DNA of 64,000 bases from positions 62,573,614 through 62,637,613 of the forward strand of contig NC_083882.1 of the NCBI RefSeq assembly GCF_032452875.1, read 5' to 3'. Origin of the DNA: Bos javanicus. Lineage: Eukaryota > Chordata > Mammalia > Artiodactyla > Bovidae. Made by a program: the position numbers and the translations under genes. Shown here piece after piece: positions 46,801-58,389 of this stretch. Numbering within the stretch: the first letter of the stretch is position 1; every line of letters starts with the position of its first letter. The notes below the pieces were generated by a model. It saw nothing but the letters and a program-made list of their open reading frames with translations, was not told the origin of the DNA and did not search any database.

Positions 46801-49283
46801 TTCTAGACCTTCTCAACTGATCTGATATAGTTTGTAAGAAATAAATATTTTTAAAAGTTTAAATAGAAATAATTTTTAAAAATGAAATGAATCATGTTAA
46901 AATCATTTTAATTTTACATCATGTGTGTCAAATTCCAGTCTTTGAAAATTTTGTAGCTTCATACAAGTTTGGTTGGGTTGTAAGCAGAGTCTGTTATTTT
47001 TTTTACAATAACAAATAACAGAACTGTGTTTCAGCTGTACTCCTATACACTTGGATTTACAGATTTTTATAGCTTATATTTTATATTGCACAATATAGTA
47101 TCTGATTAAATTTTAAATCAAATCTTAGCTTGTATTCATTATACATATATATCTGATTTACTTTCTTGGTCAAGGATATTTGAAAGTTTTTACACAGATA
47201 ATCTCCAAATTGCTTATAAGTTTCTGTCTATATAGAGAATTAGGAGCAATGTATCTGCCATTTGGTCTTAATATCAATATGCATATTAAATAAGGACAGC
47301 ATACTTAAAATTCTCAGTAAGATCCATACGTATCTTCAAAAGAAAAAAACATTTAGAAACCTCTTATTATAATTAACCAAAGCATATTCAATAAGGCATA
47401 TAATGAAAAATAATTTTGGTTTTAAAGACTTTTTTTGCTTTGCCTAAAATTGCTTTATGAAGTTTTGGTTCATATAACAACTCATACCATAGTACCTTAT
47501 AGTGGTGATGGTCATTAAAGTATTATTTAGAGTCAAAATTTTCAAATATATCAATGATAGAAATAGTGAAATATCTCATCACAGTATGGAGATTGAGTCA
47601 TCTGTTCAGGCATATGGAATCTTTGGCTGCTGGACTGCATAGTCTTTATAATGCCCAGTGTCCAGGCGTGGACACAACTGTTCTGGGCGCAGAATCGGAA
47701 AGGGACTCTGCATTTTTTCTCCTTGAACATGGTAGAAGGGAAAAAAGGGAAGGGTCCTTAACATTATTTTTATTATAGAGTCTACTCTACTACATCACTT
47801 TTTTTTGTATACAGAAAAGAAATATAACTTTATTTAATTTTGTATTTATTTTACAAATAGAATTACTAAGCTTTTTATCTTTAGTGTTACAAGCTTTCTG
47901 AAAAATACCTGTAAGAAAATGCAAGTCTTGAATTATTCCTACTTATATACTTGCATGCATACCTTCCCTTAAAGAAAGATTACTGTCTTCAAAAGAAGGG
48001 TGCTACTTAGTTCTTAATACTGAGACAAAACATGCTTGTAACGAATTATAATTTAAAGCTGTTTAAGTACCAGGTCATATATTATATCCTAAACATTATA
48101 TTTTAGCCCTTTGCTATTAATTGCATTATTATTACTATATAAAGAGTTCCTGCTTCTTTAATAATGTTTTCACACCCTATGTAGTTAATCTTTAATGTTG
48201 GGGAGGATAGGGGGAGAGATTAAATTAGCCTTGTAACCTCTCTCTCTTCCCGGTTGATGATGGAAAATAAAAGCTCTTAGCCACAAAATGTAACACTTAG
48301 AATTAATATTTAATTAGACTAGCAAATTGTACACTGTGGCTGAAAGCTTCCAAAGAGTTGTTAGTGCCACAATTGACCTACAGGTTTAATAATAACTCAC
48401 TTCTAGAAGCAAGTGCCAGTTCAGCATAGTAGAGCCACTGTAAGAAAGTCCTGAGAGATTAAAATCAGCAAACCAAATGGCATGCAGGGATTCCTGGGAT
48501 GGAGCCTTCTGGAAAGCTGGGAGCTGGAATAGCTTTTAAGCCAGGATTCAGATGAGAACAGTGGGTGAAAAAGCTGATCCCTCCTGTTCTGGGAGCTTCT
48601 GGTTGTAGGCCAAAATCTTAGAACAGATTTTTACTAAATGTTTTTGCTGCAGCTATTAACTTACATTGAAAATCAAACATTGAATAATTTTTCTGTAAAA
48701 TTTAACAAAATTTTTGTGTAAACATTAGTTCTTAATTTCTTAACATATTAGTACATAATATCTGTAAACTCAGATCATTAGATTATCAGATAGGTTTGGC
48801 GCTGTACATCTATGCTGTTTTGCTGTGACATGCTGTTTCCTTGTTCCCTGTATAGTTGATTTATATGGTTCATTTCTATATTATTTCATTACAGGGCATT
48901 ATGCAGTGCCTGAGAAAGAGATTGTGAAGTCTGTAGCCCAAGAAATTTTTTTTCCTTCCAGAAGGTTTATATGTCAATAAACATAAATCAAGTGCATTTT
49001 TAATTTTTAAAGATGGACTATAAAGGCAGTGCTGTATTTGTTTATGCTTATATTGCAATTAAATTATAAGGTAAATAATTGGACCTCCTGGTGAAACATT
49101 GGATCCTTACATCTCTGGGAAATTAATCTGGTGAAAAAGATAGGATACCATGAGTTTGAAAATGTACAAATACAAAACAGCCAACTAAAAAAAAGACACA
49201 CCTTACATAATTTATTGGTTTTATCTTAAATAATTAAAGGAAAGCTAGTCATTAGTTACAAATTCAAGCAGGTGAGAACCTTG

Positions 49284-49296
49284 CCAGCAGAGGGAG
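49284..49296 (+). promoter_or_regulatory. candidate CTCF site
   Basis: CCAGCAGAGGGAG matches the CTCF core CCASYAGRKGGCR at all but one position (A for C at position 12). The core reads on the plus strand. It sits in a non-repeat, GC-richer patch of a repeat-poor intron. Occupancy cannot be judged from sequence. Confidence 0.5.
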
Positions 49297-52200
49297 TAGT
49301 CCTGTCTTCCGTCAGGTTCCCATCACTTTCCCACCTGCCTCAGCTTTTTTCCCAGCCAGTCTCCCATCTGGACCTGGCTCTGTCAGTCTGTTCCTGATGA
49401 CAGGCTATAATTTTATACTCAATATGGGATTATTCTAAGCTGATTTTAAACTTTAGTATCTTTAACCTACCACTGCATCCCACACATCAGCTGGAGGCTC
49501 TGTTTGATATTTGGATATCAGCAATTGTTTTTCCAGGCAGGGTGTGAGCTTTTGGACATCCGCGAATTGCATTTTAAGGGTTTCATGTGTAAAGCAGTGA
49601 GCAAAAAATTTCTGATATAGGAAGTTACTCATAAAAGATTTAACAAAACAAGCAAATTTCCATGTGAATAATTTCTATAATATGAAACTAGATATATAGT
49701 TTATTAAAACTAAAATTAATTTTTAGTATTGTGCCATTAACTGTTCAGGCTATTCATTACAGTGTTTTGTTCAGTCCATTTATAAGGGTTTTCAGAATGC
49801 ATAAGTTTTTTAATGTTTAATAATAGCATACTAAAAAATAAAACTGATGTAAAAAAATGTTCTGCAAAAGCGTGTAGTATTTGAGACCAGTGTACATGTA
49901 AATAATACTTCTGAAAATAACATCATGTGTTATTTTAAAAATGCTTCAGTTTTAAGCCAGCAATTTCACACCAAAATTTAGAATATTAGTATTTGATCAC
50001 ATAGAAAATATACAAAATACGGCTCCATTGCTTAATCTTAGTAAAATTTGGCATCATACTCAGCAGTTTCTTTTGCCCTTGAGGTAGGCTACTTTGTGGA
50101 CATGTTTTAAGCATTAGAAAAAGGAGCCAAAATATGTTTGTTTTATGATTTCCCTACATGAATATTGGTATACAGTACAACCAAAAAAATGTTGGCAGTT
50201 ATAATGTTTTAATTTACAAAAGCTCCTCCATATTTTAAAATTGTGACTTTGAGTAAAGTTCAGTATTAAATCTATAAAAGCTTAATTTAATACCCTTACT
50301 AATATATTAATATTATATATTAGCATACTTTTTAATAAAATTATATTCTTTCTTAAACTCAAAATAATTATGAATATGACTATTTCCCCACTTTCAATTT
50401 TTTTTTAATCAAATAATAATCTAATCCATAGAAGTAAGTGGCAAGTCTGGGGAAGGTGAGGGAAGGCATGTAAGAAGCTACAAACTGTGTAACTGTTTTG
50501 ATTTTATTATTTCATAAGTTTCATTTCAGTTGAATGGAGAACTTAATAAGCATGGGAAAACAAATACCTCATTAAATATGCCTAGGTTTATCCTTTCATT
50601 CAAGCTTGTTTTTTTTTTATTACATGACCAAGAAAATGTTATGAGTTGTAGTATGATTGTGTTTCTAATATCGTTTTTCAGGATATGTTATTATAACTTG
50701 AGCTGTTAAGTAAAATACTTGCTTTTCTTGTGGTGATTCCCTCCCCACAGTAGACACACACATCATGTCACGTGGTAGGGTGAAACATAAAGTAGCATAA
50801 ATATTTCTATTTTAACTTCACTATTAACTTAATAGTGCTGTTGTAGTCCCAAACCTGATGTGTGCCGTACTTGAGTGGAGCTCTGTCCTTCATACAGTGT
50901 GCTTTCTCTCTTTCTCATTTGAGTAACCGAAGAACTTATTCTAATTTGAGGCATTGCATAAATACTTTATGTCAGTTGGTTTATTCCTTTCAGGCTTCTT
51001 GATAATTAAGTGATTGGTTAATTACTTTTTACCTTTCTTGTTAAAATCTTTCCTGGAAGTATATTTTGTATTGGTGCAAACTGTCTCTTTTATGTTGCTG
51101 AGGTAATTAGGTCCCAGTGAGGAGGGAAACACTTAGGGTTTGATATAGTCTGACTGTTACTTAGTTACTCTGAATAAGTATCTCAAGTATTTTTATTAGA
51201 AAATGAAGGGAGCTTTTGATGGCAGTAGTTGAATTTTTATTTCTTAAAACAAAGTTCATGATTTTGACTTTATGAGCTTTGAATTGGAAAAGAGCATTAA
51301 ACTAACCTTCCTTTATTTAAAATCCATTTAATGGATTTGGCGATTCCTAATAAAAAGAGGTTCCCATTCTATACAAGCAAATAGGAAACATTCTATAAAA
51401 CCAAACAAGAAACAATCAAAACAAAAACTCTGTAAAGTTTTTCTGTGAAGTTAAAACTGGAGTAAGAAGGTAGTCAACTGGGCATTCTGACGTGCCTTTT
51501 TTATCTGCAACATCATTTGACATAATTTAGATTTCCGTAATTAAGAAATTGCATTGCAACAGAAAGTTTTAAGAACCTTTTTTGTAACTTAACACAATGC
51601 TATTTGAGATTGCCAGCAAAGTCTTAAAACTCCTGGACCCTGGCTCTCTTGTCTTCTGGCTTCCCTCCTAGTCATGTCTTGGCTACTATCCAGAGCTGAC
51701 AACTTTCACCCAGGACTGAAGGGGAGATTTGTCTAGTGTAAGAAAGATTTTTGAGTCATCCTAGATTTTCTCATCCAGATGGGCAAGTAGGAGGGGTGGC
51801 AGTATCATTGTATATATGTGGGTGATATCATTATGCCATGCATGCAGTGTAGCAGTTAATTTACTCATACTTCTGAGTTCCAAATATCCTTCTTCAGATG
51901 TTCCTTACTGGCAACTATATTGTATTAACTTCAAAATTAATACAAAAATTATTCAAAATTTATGTCTAAGTAATGGATGCACAAATACCTTTACTTCTCC
52001 ATTTCTAGATATATACATATACTATAGACCAAAAAGGTTTCACATCTTAGCTAATAACATAAAAACACTTAGAATCTTTTAAGATGAGAATATAGAAGTT
52101 CCAGTTTCAAGATCTCTGCTAAAATCATTATGCTAAAGCTGTCTGAATGTTTCGGGTTATAATAAGGCAATTTATTATCCATAATGTGTTCTTCCTAAAG

Positions 52201-53535
52201 TGAATTGTGATTATTATGCTTTTAAGGGTTTTTAAAAGCAGTTGATTTTAGATTCTTTTAAATAAATTTACCTACCTTTATCTAAAAGACCATTTAGTAT
52301 TCATGCTATGATTTGAAAGACCTTTTGATGAGAGTAGTTTTAAGATAGGATTACATCAATATACCACCCTCCCTGTGAGCCTTGGAGGTAAAGAAGTAGC
52401 TCAGCACTATTTGAACTTTTGAAAAGTAAGTACATTTACATGCTCAAGTATCTTTTATGCTCTTCCAAATAACTGGAAGACTGAAATGAGTTTAAGTTTT
52501 ATCTCATTCAGAAACTTAGATATTATTTTCATGTAATTTCTTGTGCTTTTTATTTTATAGATATTTTTCAAATTCTATAGAACTTTCACAATTAATCTTG
52601 TTTGCCACATTACATAAACTGTTTTCCAAAATTGCTGTGCAGAAAGCAGTAAAGTCACTGTTAAATGTAACTTATTTTATGGTAATATTAAAAAGTTTAT
52701 TCTTGTTCTGATACTTCATAGAAGCTTTTAAGATAGAATTTAATTTGTAGTTTTTAACTGATGTAAATCTACGGAACTTAGACGCGTAATAAATGAAATA
52801 TATGAATGAGTTTCTGAGATTTTAAAATCTAGGCTATCTGTATATTTTATATTAATTCATTAGTTTTCCTCTGCAAAGTAGACAATTGATTGTTTTAACC
52901 CCCCACAAAATTTCTTTAAAAGACTTACAATGTAGACAGATACTACAGGAGAAGTAGTTTATTTAGTAAATTTTAAGGTTAAAGTAAGGAAAGAAATCCT
53001 CTTTGAAATAAACAAATGTCAAGTTGACCACTTAAATATGCAGGACCTTGCTTATATCCTACTAGCATGGAAGACTAAATCCATCCTTAAACCTTACAAT
53101 TTCTATTATTCATATCATTAAGAAAGCCCTAGTTTATATAACTGAAATCCTAATAGTTGAATTCCAACAGAAATTGACTTTTATAATTTTAGCTTCAGCT
53201 ATTTAGATACAAAGGCTTAGTCTTCTAGTATAGATAAAAGGAAATCTGACCTTTTTGATTAAGAAATATTGTCAGTAGCCTTTATAAGTGCTTGTTCATC
53301 TGAGGGTCCATGACAGGAGTACTCTTCCCAGTTGAGTTTATCCTAAAAATGAAATGATAAGAGTCTGCTGGTTGTTATCTAAGATCCTTCTTAATGGGAG
53401 AACCACATGGTTATTCTTCTCCCTCTTGTTCTCACCCTCTACAACCAACTCAGCCTTACCCCACCCCCACCCCAACATTGTTCAGTACTCAGCACAATGA
53501 ATCATTTTCAAGTTGACTCATTGTGAACTGTCTCC

Positions 53536-53628
53536 CAGCTGTTGGAATGTCTGGCAGACATTTTTGTTTGGGTGAAGAATAACTGGCTGAAACCCAACCT
53601 GGATGAGTTTGATATAATGGTCTTTGGC
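53536..53628 (+). pseudogene. fossil non-LTR reverse transcriptase fragment (L2-like)
   Basis: One frame reads QLLECLADIFVWVKNNWLKP followed by NLDEFDIMVFG and a stop at 53629. The spacing of C-L-D-I, the W, N-W-L-K-x-N and M-V-F-G is that of the RT segment after the catalytic motif in L2/CR1-type LINEs. Downstream, a similar though interrupted NLG-like region continues to about 53770. It has no function as a gene and may be part of a conserved old element. Confidence 0.5.
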
Positions 53629-54843
53629 TAAAGAAATATTGAGAGGAGTGTATTTATGGCCTCTGAAACCCCTGTTATTCCTGGAGTAGGACCATCCCCT
53701 GTGGCATAGAACTGAAAGTAAGGGATCAATCTGGATTATTTTCTCACCATTGAATGAAAAATTGCCTTGAAAAAAAATAGGCATTTCCAAATGATGTTTG
53801 TTTTTCTATACTTGGTGCCCCTGTGATTGAAACTATTAAAGACAATTAAGGATAATTATTTTTGCTGCTTCCTTTTAAAAGTTCTAATTCAAAGGCTATG
53901 ATATTCTTTTTATAATATACATTTCTACCTACAGAGGAGTTTCAAAGTACTGCCCTAGATGTGAGTTAACTAGTCACTTTAGCATAATATTTAGTGACAG
54001 ATTACTGTGTATTTCAAACCAGGTCATATTGACCAGCCCTCTTTTATTTTTTATTCTTATACAGTCTTTATTAAGAGGACTTAAGAAACAGGGGAATACC
54101 CATAAGCTCAATAGTCAATCACATTTTCAGAAAGTGAACGTATGATTATATCTGGACTTTTCTTCTACAGGGATATAGTATCAGACTGTAAGTTGTCCCT
54201 ACTGTTTTACATTTCCCATCCTTCTTCAGAAGATTAGTTTTTAAATGGTAGACATTACCAGTGTGTAAAATAGGAGTTTCAAAGTTATCAAAATTTTGTA
54301 AGCAATAATTTTTTTCAACTTATCTAGGTCTCCAGATCAAACATTTGTCTAAGATGTTATAACCTTTAAAATAATTTACTAACCTATCACCCTGTCAAGG
54401 GTTATAAGGCAGACTGAATTTTTTTAAATAAAATAATTCAAGAAAACCTGAAGAATATTAAATGGTTATATTTTTAATTGTTAAATTTGTTATAGCCTTG
54501 AAATTCTGGGTATTTTAGAACTATCGATATTTAAAATGTGATGTATTTTTATATTACATTATATACATTGTGTACATAATGTACATTATATACACTGTGT
54601 TTTATAATACATTGTCAGCAGTACTTTTGGTTCAGGTCTGATAGTGTTGGGAAGAAATGGGGGGCTCCTAGTCTAGTGCTGGTCGTCTAGCACCTTTTCT
54701 TTGCCTTTATTATTAACCCAGAGCCAAATAGCAGCATCTGGAAAGAAAGAATGAAGACTCCAGAGCTAGTCATGCTGCAGACTCCTAGCTGCAGACCCTC
54801 CCATGTTTCTAATATGATAACAGAGGACCTCAGCTGTTACAGG

Positions 54844-54862
54844 GCTGGGACCTGGTCCCAGC
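54844..54862. repeat. perfect 9-bp dyad palindrome
   Basis: GCTGGGACC-T-GGTCCCAGC has perfect 9-bp arms around a single T. It lies in a GC-richer, repeat-free patch (54640-54900) upstream of ELP4 exon 8 and could be a symmetric protein-binding site. Confidence 0.6.
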
Positions 54863-55270
54863 TGACAGATGATAGTGGGACCTTGTCTTCCATATTCTAC
54901 TTACTGTATACTGCTTCTGAATCCTAGTGTTTATCAGATTTTTCAATGGACAGTGGATAATTTGAAAAATAATAGCATATGAAAATAAAGGTAGCTTTGC
55001 CTCTTAAGAGAAAAAGTACTTAACGTTTTCTACAAAAACTAAGGCACACCCCCTCAGCTCTTCAAATTAGAATAGCATACCTTGATGGGCTGGAATTTTC
55101 AATTAAGGGCTTATTTTTCATCCAGTTTCCTGCCCGTGGTAGCTTTAACTTTTATTTCTCTATGTTGATAGTATGTGTTCTCTACAATTTGTCATTGAGA
55201 TGGCATAATGACACTGTCTAGATGCTATATTTTAAATATAACATGAGTGTTTTGTTTCCTTGTTTTACAG

Positions 55271-55379
55271 AATAAAGCAGTTATTGCTCGTGTTACAAAC
55301 TTGTCAGATACAGTAGTTGGTCTGGAATCATTTATTGGTTCTGAGAAAGAAACCAACCCGTTATATAAGGATTATCATG
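55271..55379 (+). CDS. ELP4: ELP4 coding exon (probably exon 8)
   Basis: This 109-bp exon is 36 codons plus one base of a split Gly codon. The acceptor is CCTTGTTTTACAG and the donor GTAAGC. The translation, NKAVIARVTNLSDTVVGLES then FIGSEKETNPLYKDYH, matches ELP4. Residues around VVGLESFIGSE are characteristic of the C-terminal half of the RecA-like domain. Differences from remembered human sequence are conservative (Val for Ile, Asn for Thr, Thr for Val, Lys for Arg). It sits after a 15.1-kb intron that is nearly free of ruminant repeats. Its phase-1 end allows joining to the next canonical exon at 58390. The same phase also fits an unrecognised candidate terminal exon at 57110. Confidence 0.97.
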
Positions 55380-55381
55380 GT

Positions 55382-56055
55382 AAGCAACACCTTTAAGAGT
55401 GAAAGGGGCCTGTTCTTGTTGCCTGGAAGATTCTTGACAAATATCTACCATCATGTAACATGTATTTTATTTTATAATAAATCTGTTAAATGTTTTTCCT
55501 TCCTGGCCAGTTTTTTATGGCAGTTTGTCACCAAGCTACATTAACTCTATGAACCATGGTAACTATTTGAAAAGTGTCAAACCCAGGTACTAAGGCATGG
55601 CTCAGTCAGAGGTACATTTTGTACCTAAAGTTGCTATGAAATCAGTCATACTTATTAGCCATATTAGAAATAAATATTATATTAATTATAATAACAGCTA
55701 TGTATAGTGGTTTATACTTTACAAAGCTTAACTGTATGATAAATAAAATTCATACAATATTATAGTTTAAAAGTCCCAGTCAATCACATTTTCAGAAAGT
55801 GAACATCTTTTATTATATTTGGACTTCATTCATTTTGTTGCTGGAGTTATAAGCAAATTTTAAAGTATTACTACCCTAGTATAAACACTGGTCAATTAAC
55901 CAGGCTTTTTACTTTTATTTTTTGAAGCTATTAATAATGTTTTAGTCATTTGGTTAATTTGGGGATTTTTTTAAAATAAAAGTTTCTATATAGAACTGTT
56001 GAAATAGGATAAGTTTAGTAGTTATTCTTATCTGAGCTCGAAACTGAATATTTTA
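55382..56055. other. intron after ELP4 exon 8
   Basis: AT-rich unique intron. The 75-codon frame at 55317-55544 overlaps the exon in the wrong frame and is spurious. Confidence 0.6.
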
Positions 56056-56152
56056 AGTGAAGTGAAGTTGCTCAGTTGTGTCCAACTCTTTGCGACCCCA
56101 TGGACAGTAGCCAACCAGGCTCCTCCGTCCATGGGATTTTCCAGGCAAGAAT
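56056..56152 (-). mobile_element. Bov-A2/Bov-tA SINE fragment
   Basis: About 97 bp of antisense SINE, from AAGTGAAGTGAAGTTGCTCA to TTTTCCAGGCAAGAA. It is the only ruminant-specific repeat recognised between 38716 and 63086. Confidence 0.88.
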
Positions 56153-56604
56153 CGAGTGTGATAAATAATAGATTTTTACCTGTTTCCTTTTTCTGAGTAA
56201 ATACTAATTATGTCTATTATTATTGTGGAACTGCTAACTTGCATGGAAACCTTAGTCTAAAGACTGAATACCTTATTTGAAGCCTGCTACAAGATCATGT
56301 AAGATTGTGATCATAGGACTGTGGCAATTTCTAGAGTCTATCAAATAAAAAAGTATACTTATAACCACCAGTGCTTTGAAGAGTTGACATAAAACTTTCT
56401 AAAAAATAATGAAATAGCACAATCTAATAGTCAAATATTTTTTAAAAGGCTAGAAAATATAAACTATGAACACAAAGTATGTAAAGTAATTTACCTCATG
56501 ATCATTGCATAAGAGTGCGTTTGGTATCAGCCCAGATTAACTCTCTGTATATTATTCATTTACCGTGTTATTGTTTGCTTTGATAGAGAACTATTCAGAT
56601 TAAA
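56153..56604. other. unassigned intronic sequence
   Basis: AT-rich unique intron with no gene or repeat recognised. Confidence 0.5.
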
Positions 56605-56900
56605 CTATTTCCCTTTCTTTTTCTAAAATTTATATTAAGCTGTAATTGATGTATAATACTGTATTAGTTTTAGATATAGAGCATAATATTCTGTATATAC
56701 TGAGAAATTACCACAATAATTTTAGTTAACATCCATTACCACACATAGTTACACCTGTTTTTCTCTATTAATGAGAATTTTAAGATTTACTCTTTTGGAA
56801 ACTTTTAAGTATATGATATGGTATTGTATAGTCACCATGCTGCACTTTATAGCTCCAGGACTTAAGTATCTTATAACTGGATAAAATACTTTATTATTTA
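56605..56900 (-). mobile_element. L1 LINE 3' UTR fragment
   Basis: GAGAATTTTAAGATTTACTC, GTATAGTCACCATGCTGCAC and CTTAAGTATCTTATAACTGG are the reverse complement of an L1 3' UTR. Confidence 0.75.
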
Positions 56901-57109
56901 CATTTTCTTTTAAAACAACTCAAGTTAAACATTACCTATATAAGTTATATCTGAATATCATTTATAAGTACTAGGTGTTTATAGGTTTAGTATAATATAA
57001 ATGATATTTTATATTCAAAAAATATTATTTTGATTGAAACATTTCAAGGATTGAAAAGCTTTAATTTTTTGTACTGTACTCTCTGGACTGATCATTTTTT
57101 TTCCCACAG
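56901..57109. other. intronic sequence before the candidate alternative exon
   Basis: AT-rich, ending in a T-rich tract and CCCACAG at 57103-57109. Confidence 0.5.
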
Positions 57110-57284
57110 ATGAGTGGGTGGTTCTGATGATGAGTAAAGTTTCTGTTAATAAGAAGGACCTGACAATCACTGATACACTCTGTAAAGCCTCCTGATTTAA
57201 TAGTTAGCTAAACAAACACTTGCAAGGTTAAAATGAGAAATGTGCAAATGTATGGTGTGATTATTTCTAATATATTTTATTAAA
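57110..57284 (+). other. candidate alternative 3' terminal exon of ELP4
   Basis: A strong acceptor (a T-rich tract followed by CCCACAG, AG at 57108-57109) precedes a stretch that is open in the phase left by the exon ending at 55379. Joining them completes an Asp codon and adds 27 more codons (EWVVLMMSKVSVNKK, then DLTITDTLCKAS) before TGA at 57193-57195. A variant polyadenylation hexamer ATTAAA follows at 57279-57284. If used, it would give a protein lacking the last two ELP4 exons. It could equally be a cryptic acceptor or part of an unrecognised old repeat. No transcript evidence is available here. Confidence 0.25.
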
Positions 57285-57579
57285 AAGCTCCATGTGGGAT
57301 ATTTTTAATTTGTATGTAAAAGCTATCTTCTTATAACAGTTTTTGCATTTTTCTTAAGTTTAAAAAATTGTCAGATATTTTAGTGATATTTTTGAAGAGG
57401 CCATTTCTAATGGAGGTTGACCTTTTTAAACTAACAATAATACATTATTAAGCATCCAAATACATACACACAAAAAACTATATATTGTACTAGTGAAGCA
57501 GTTACATAAATAAGATTTATCTAATTTGTTCAAATGTGGCTTTGCCTTCTTCCTAATGTTGAGGGATCAATGTCTTTGG

Positions 57580-57960
57580 AATGGTGATTTTTAAATATGG
57601 GGTGAGTCAGGCAGAGAGATGCACTGAAGAGTCTTCCATGTCTTCATCTGTGGCAAATGACCCTGAGTTTAGTCAGAAACTGCATTAAGCTGCACAAAAC
57701 CATCCAGTGCCCTTGTCAGAAAAAATTAGCAAGTGTTTCTACTGACAAGAGGCCAAAGCTCACGGTTTACCTAGCACTGTTACAAAGCTTATAACAGCTC
57801 CATAAAGGTCTGACATGCCACAGAAATGAGTGTCTTGGGATGGCGTGGGGGTTAATGTTTGATCCTAGAGTGTGCTCTGAAATGTAGTTTTCTTCAGTGG
57901 TTTGTTCAAGTCATTAATAAGGTGAATAAAATGAAATACTTTTCATTAGTGCTTCACTGA
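57580..57960. promoter_or_regulatory. candidate conserved non-coding element A
   Basis: A repeat-free block of higher complexity than its surroundings. It contains an AP-1-like TGAGTCA at 57603-57609 and homeodomain-like GTCATTAATAAG near 57911. It lies about 450-800 bp upstream of ELP4 exon 9, in the region known to hold PAX6 enhancers. Enhancer function is inferred only from context. Confidence 0.35.
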
Positions 57961-57999
57961 TTATCAGTAACCCATAAGCCTTGTTTTGCTGGCTGCTTA

Positions 58000-58380
58000 C
58001 TGGTGCATTTAATAAAATAAAGATCACTCAGTGGTGCCGTGGGCAGCACGCAAGGTGATAGCCATATTTGCTTACTGTAAATACAAGAGAAAATCACACA
58101 CAAGCCAGCTGTAGTTTTGACAAGTATTAAGATCCCTCTTTACATCTGTACTTCTGTACCAAAGTGCAATTAGTTTTCCTCGCACAAGGATTTCTGTTTA
58201 TCTTATTCTGCCTGATTACTTGAGTATAATCACACCATTTGCTTCATTGCTCCTGGTAGTAAGCTCCAGTTTTAAAAGGGGGAGGATGCTTGTGTGTAAA
58301 TTTACAGAATTCTGCTGTAAGACTCTTTAATTTATGCATCCAATGGCAGCGTGTTTGAATTTTTTTTCTTTTCATTTCCT
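58000..58380. promoter_or_regulatory. candidate conserved non-coding element B next to exon 9
   Basis: A non-repetitive block directly upstream of the exon acceptor. It includes a GGGCAGCACGC patch with retained CpGs, CAATTAG near 58168, a forkhead-like TGTTTAT near 58196 and a TTTATGCATCC patch near 58332. Conservation must be tested. Confidence 0.35.
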
Positions 58381-58389
58381 TTCCACAAG

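Larger units (their letters stand above)
43816..55270. other. long repeat-poor part of the ELP4 15.1-kb intron
   Basis: About 11.5 kb with no recognisable ruminant SINE, BovB or L1. It is mainly AT-rich unique DNA with several GC-richer, non-repetitive patches: 44650-44990, 48180-48620, 49260-49600 and 54640-54900. These are candidates for conserved non-coding elements. Poly-T runs sit at 45163-45176 and 45235-45250. A fossil reverse-transcriptase stretch lies at 53536-53628. No coding gene is supported. Confidence 0.6.

Noticed and set aside
55317..55544. 75-codon frame overlapping ELP4 exon 8 as a separate small protein
   Set aside because: It is out of frame with the recognised exon and runs through the splice donor into intron.
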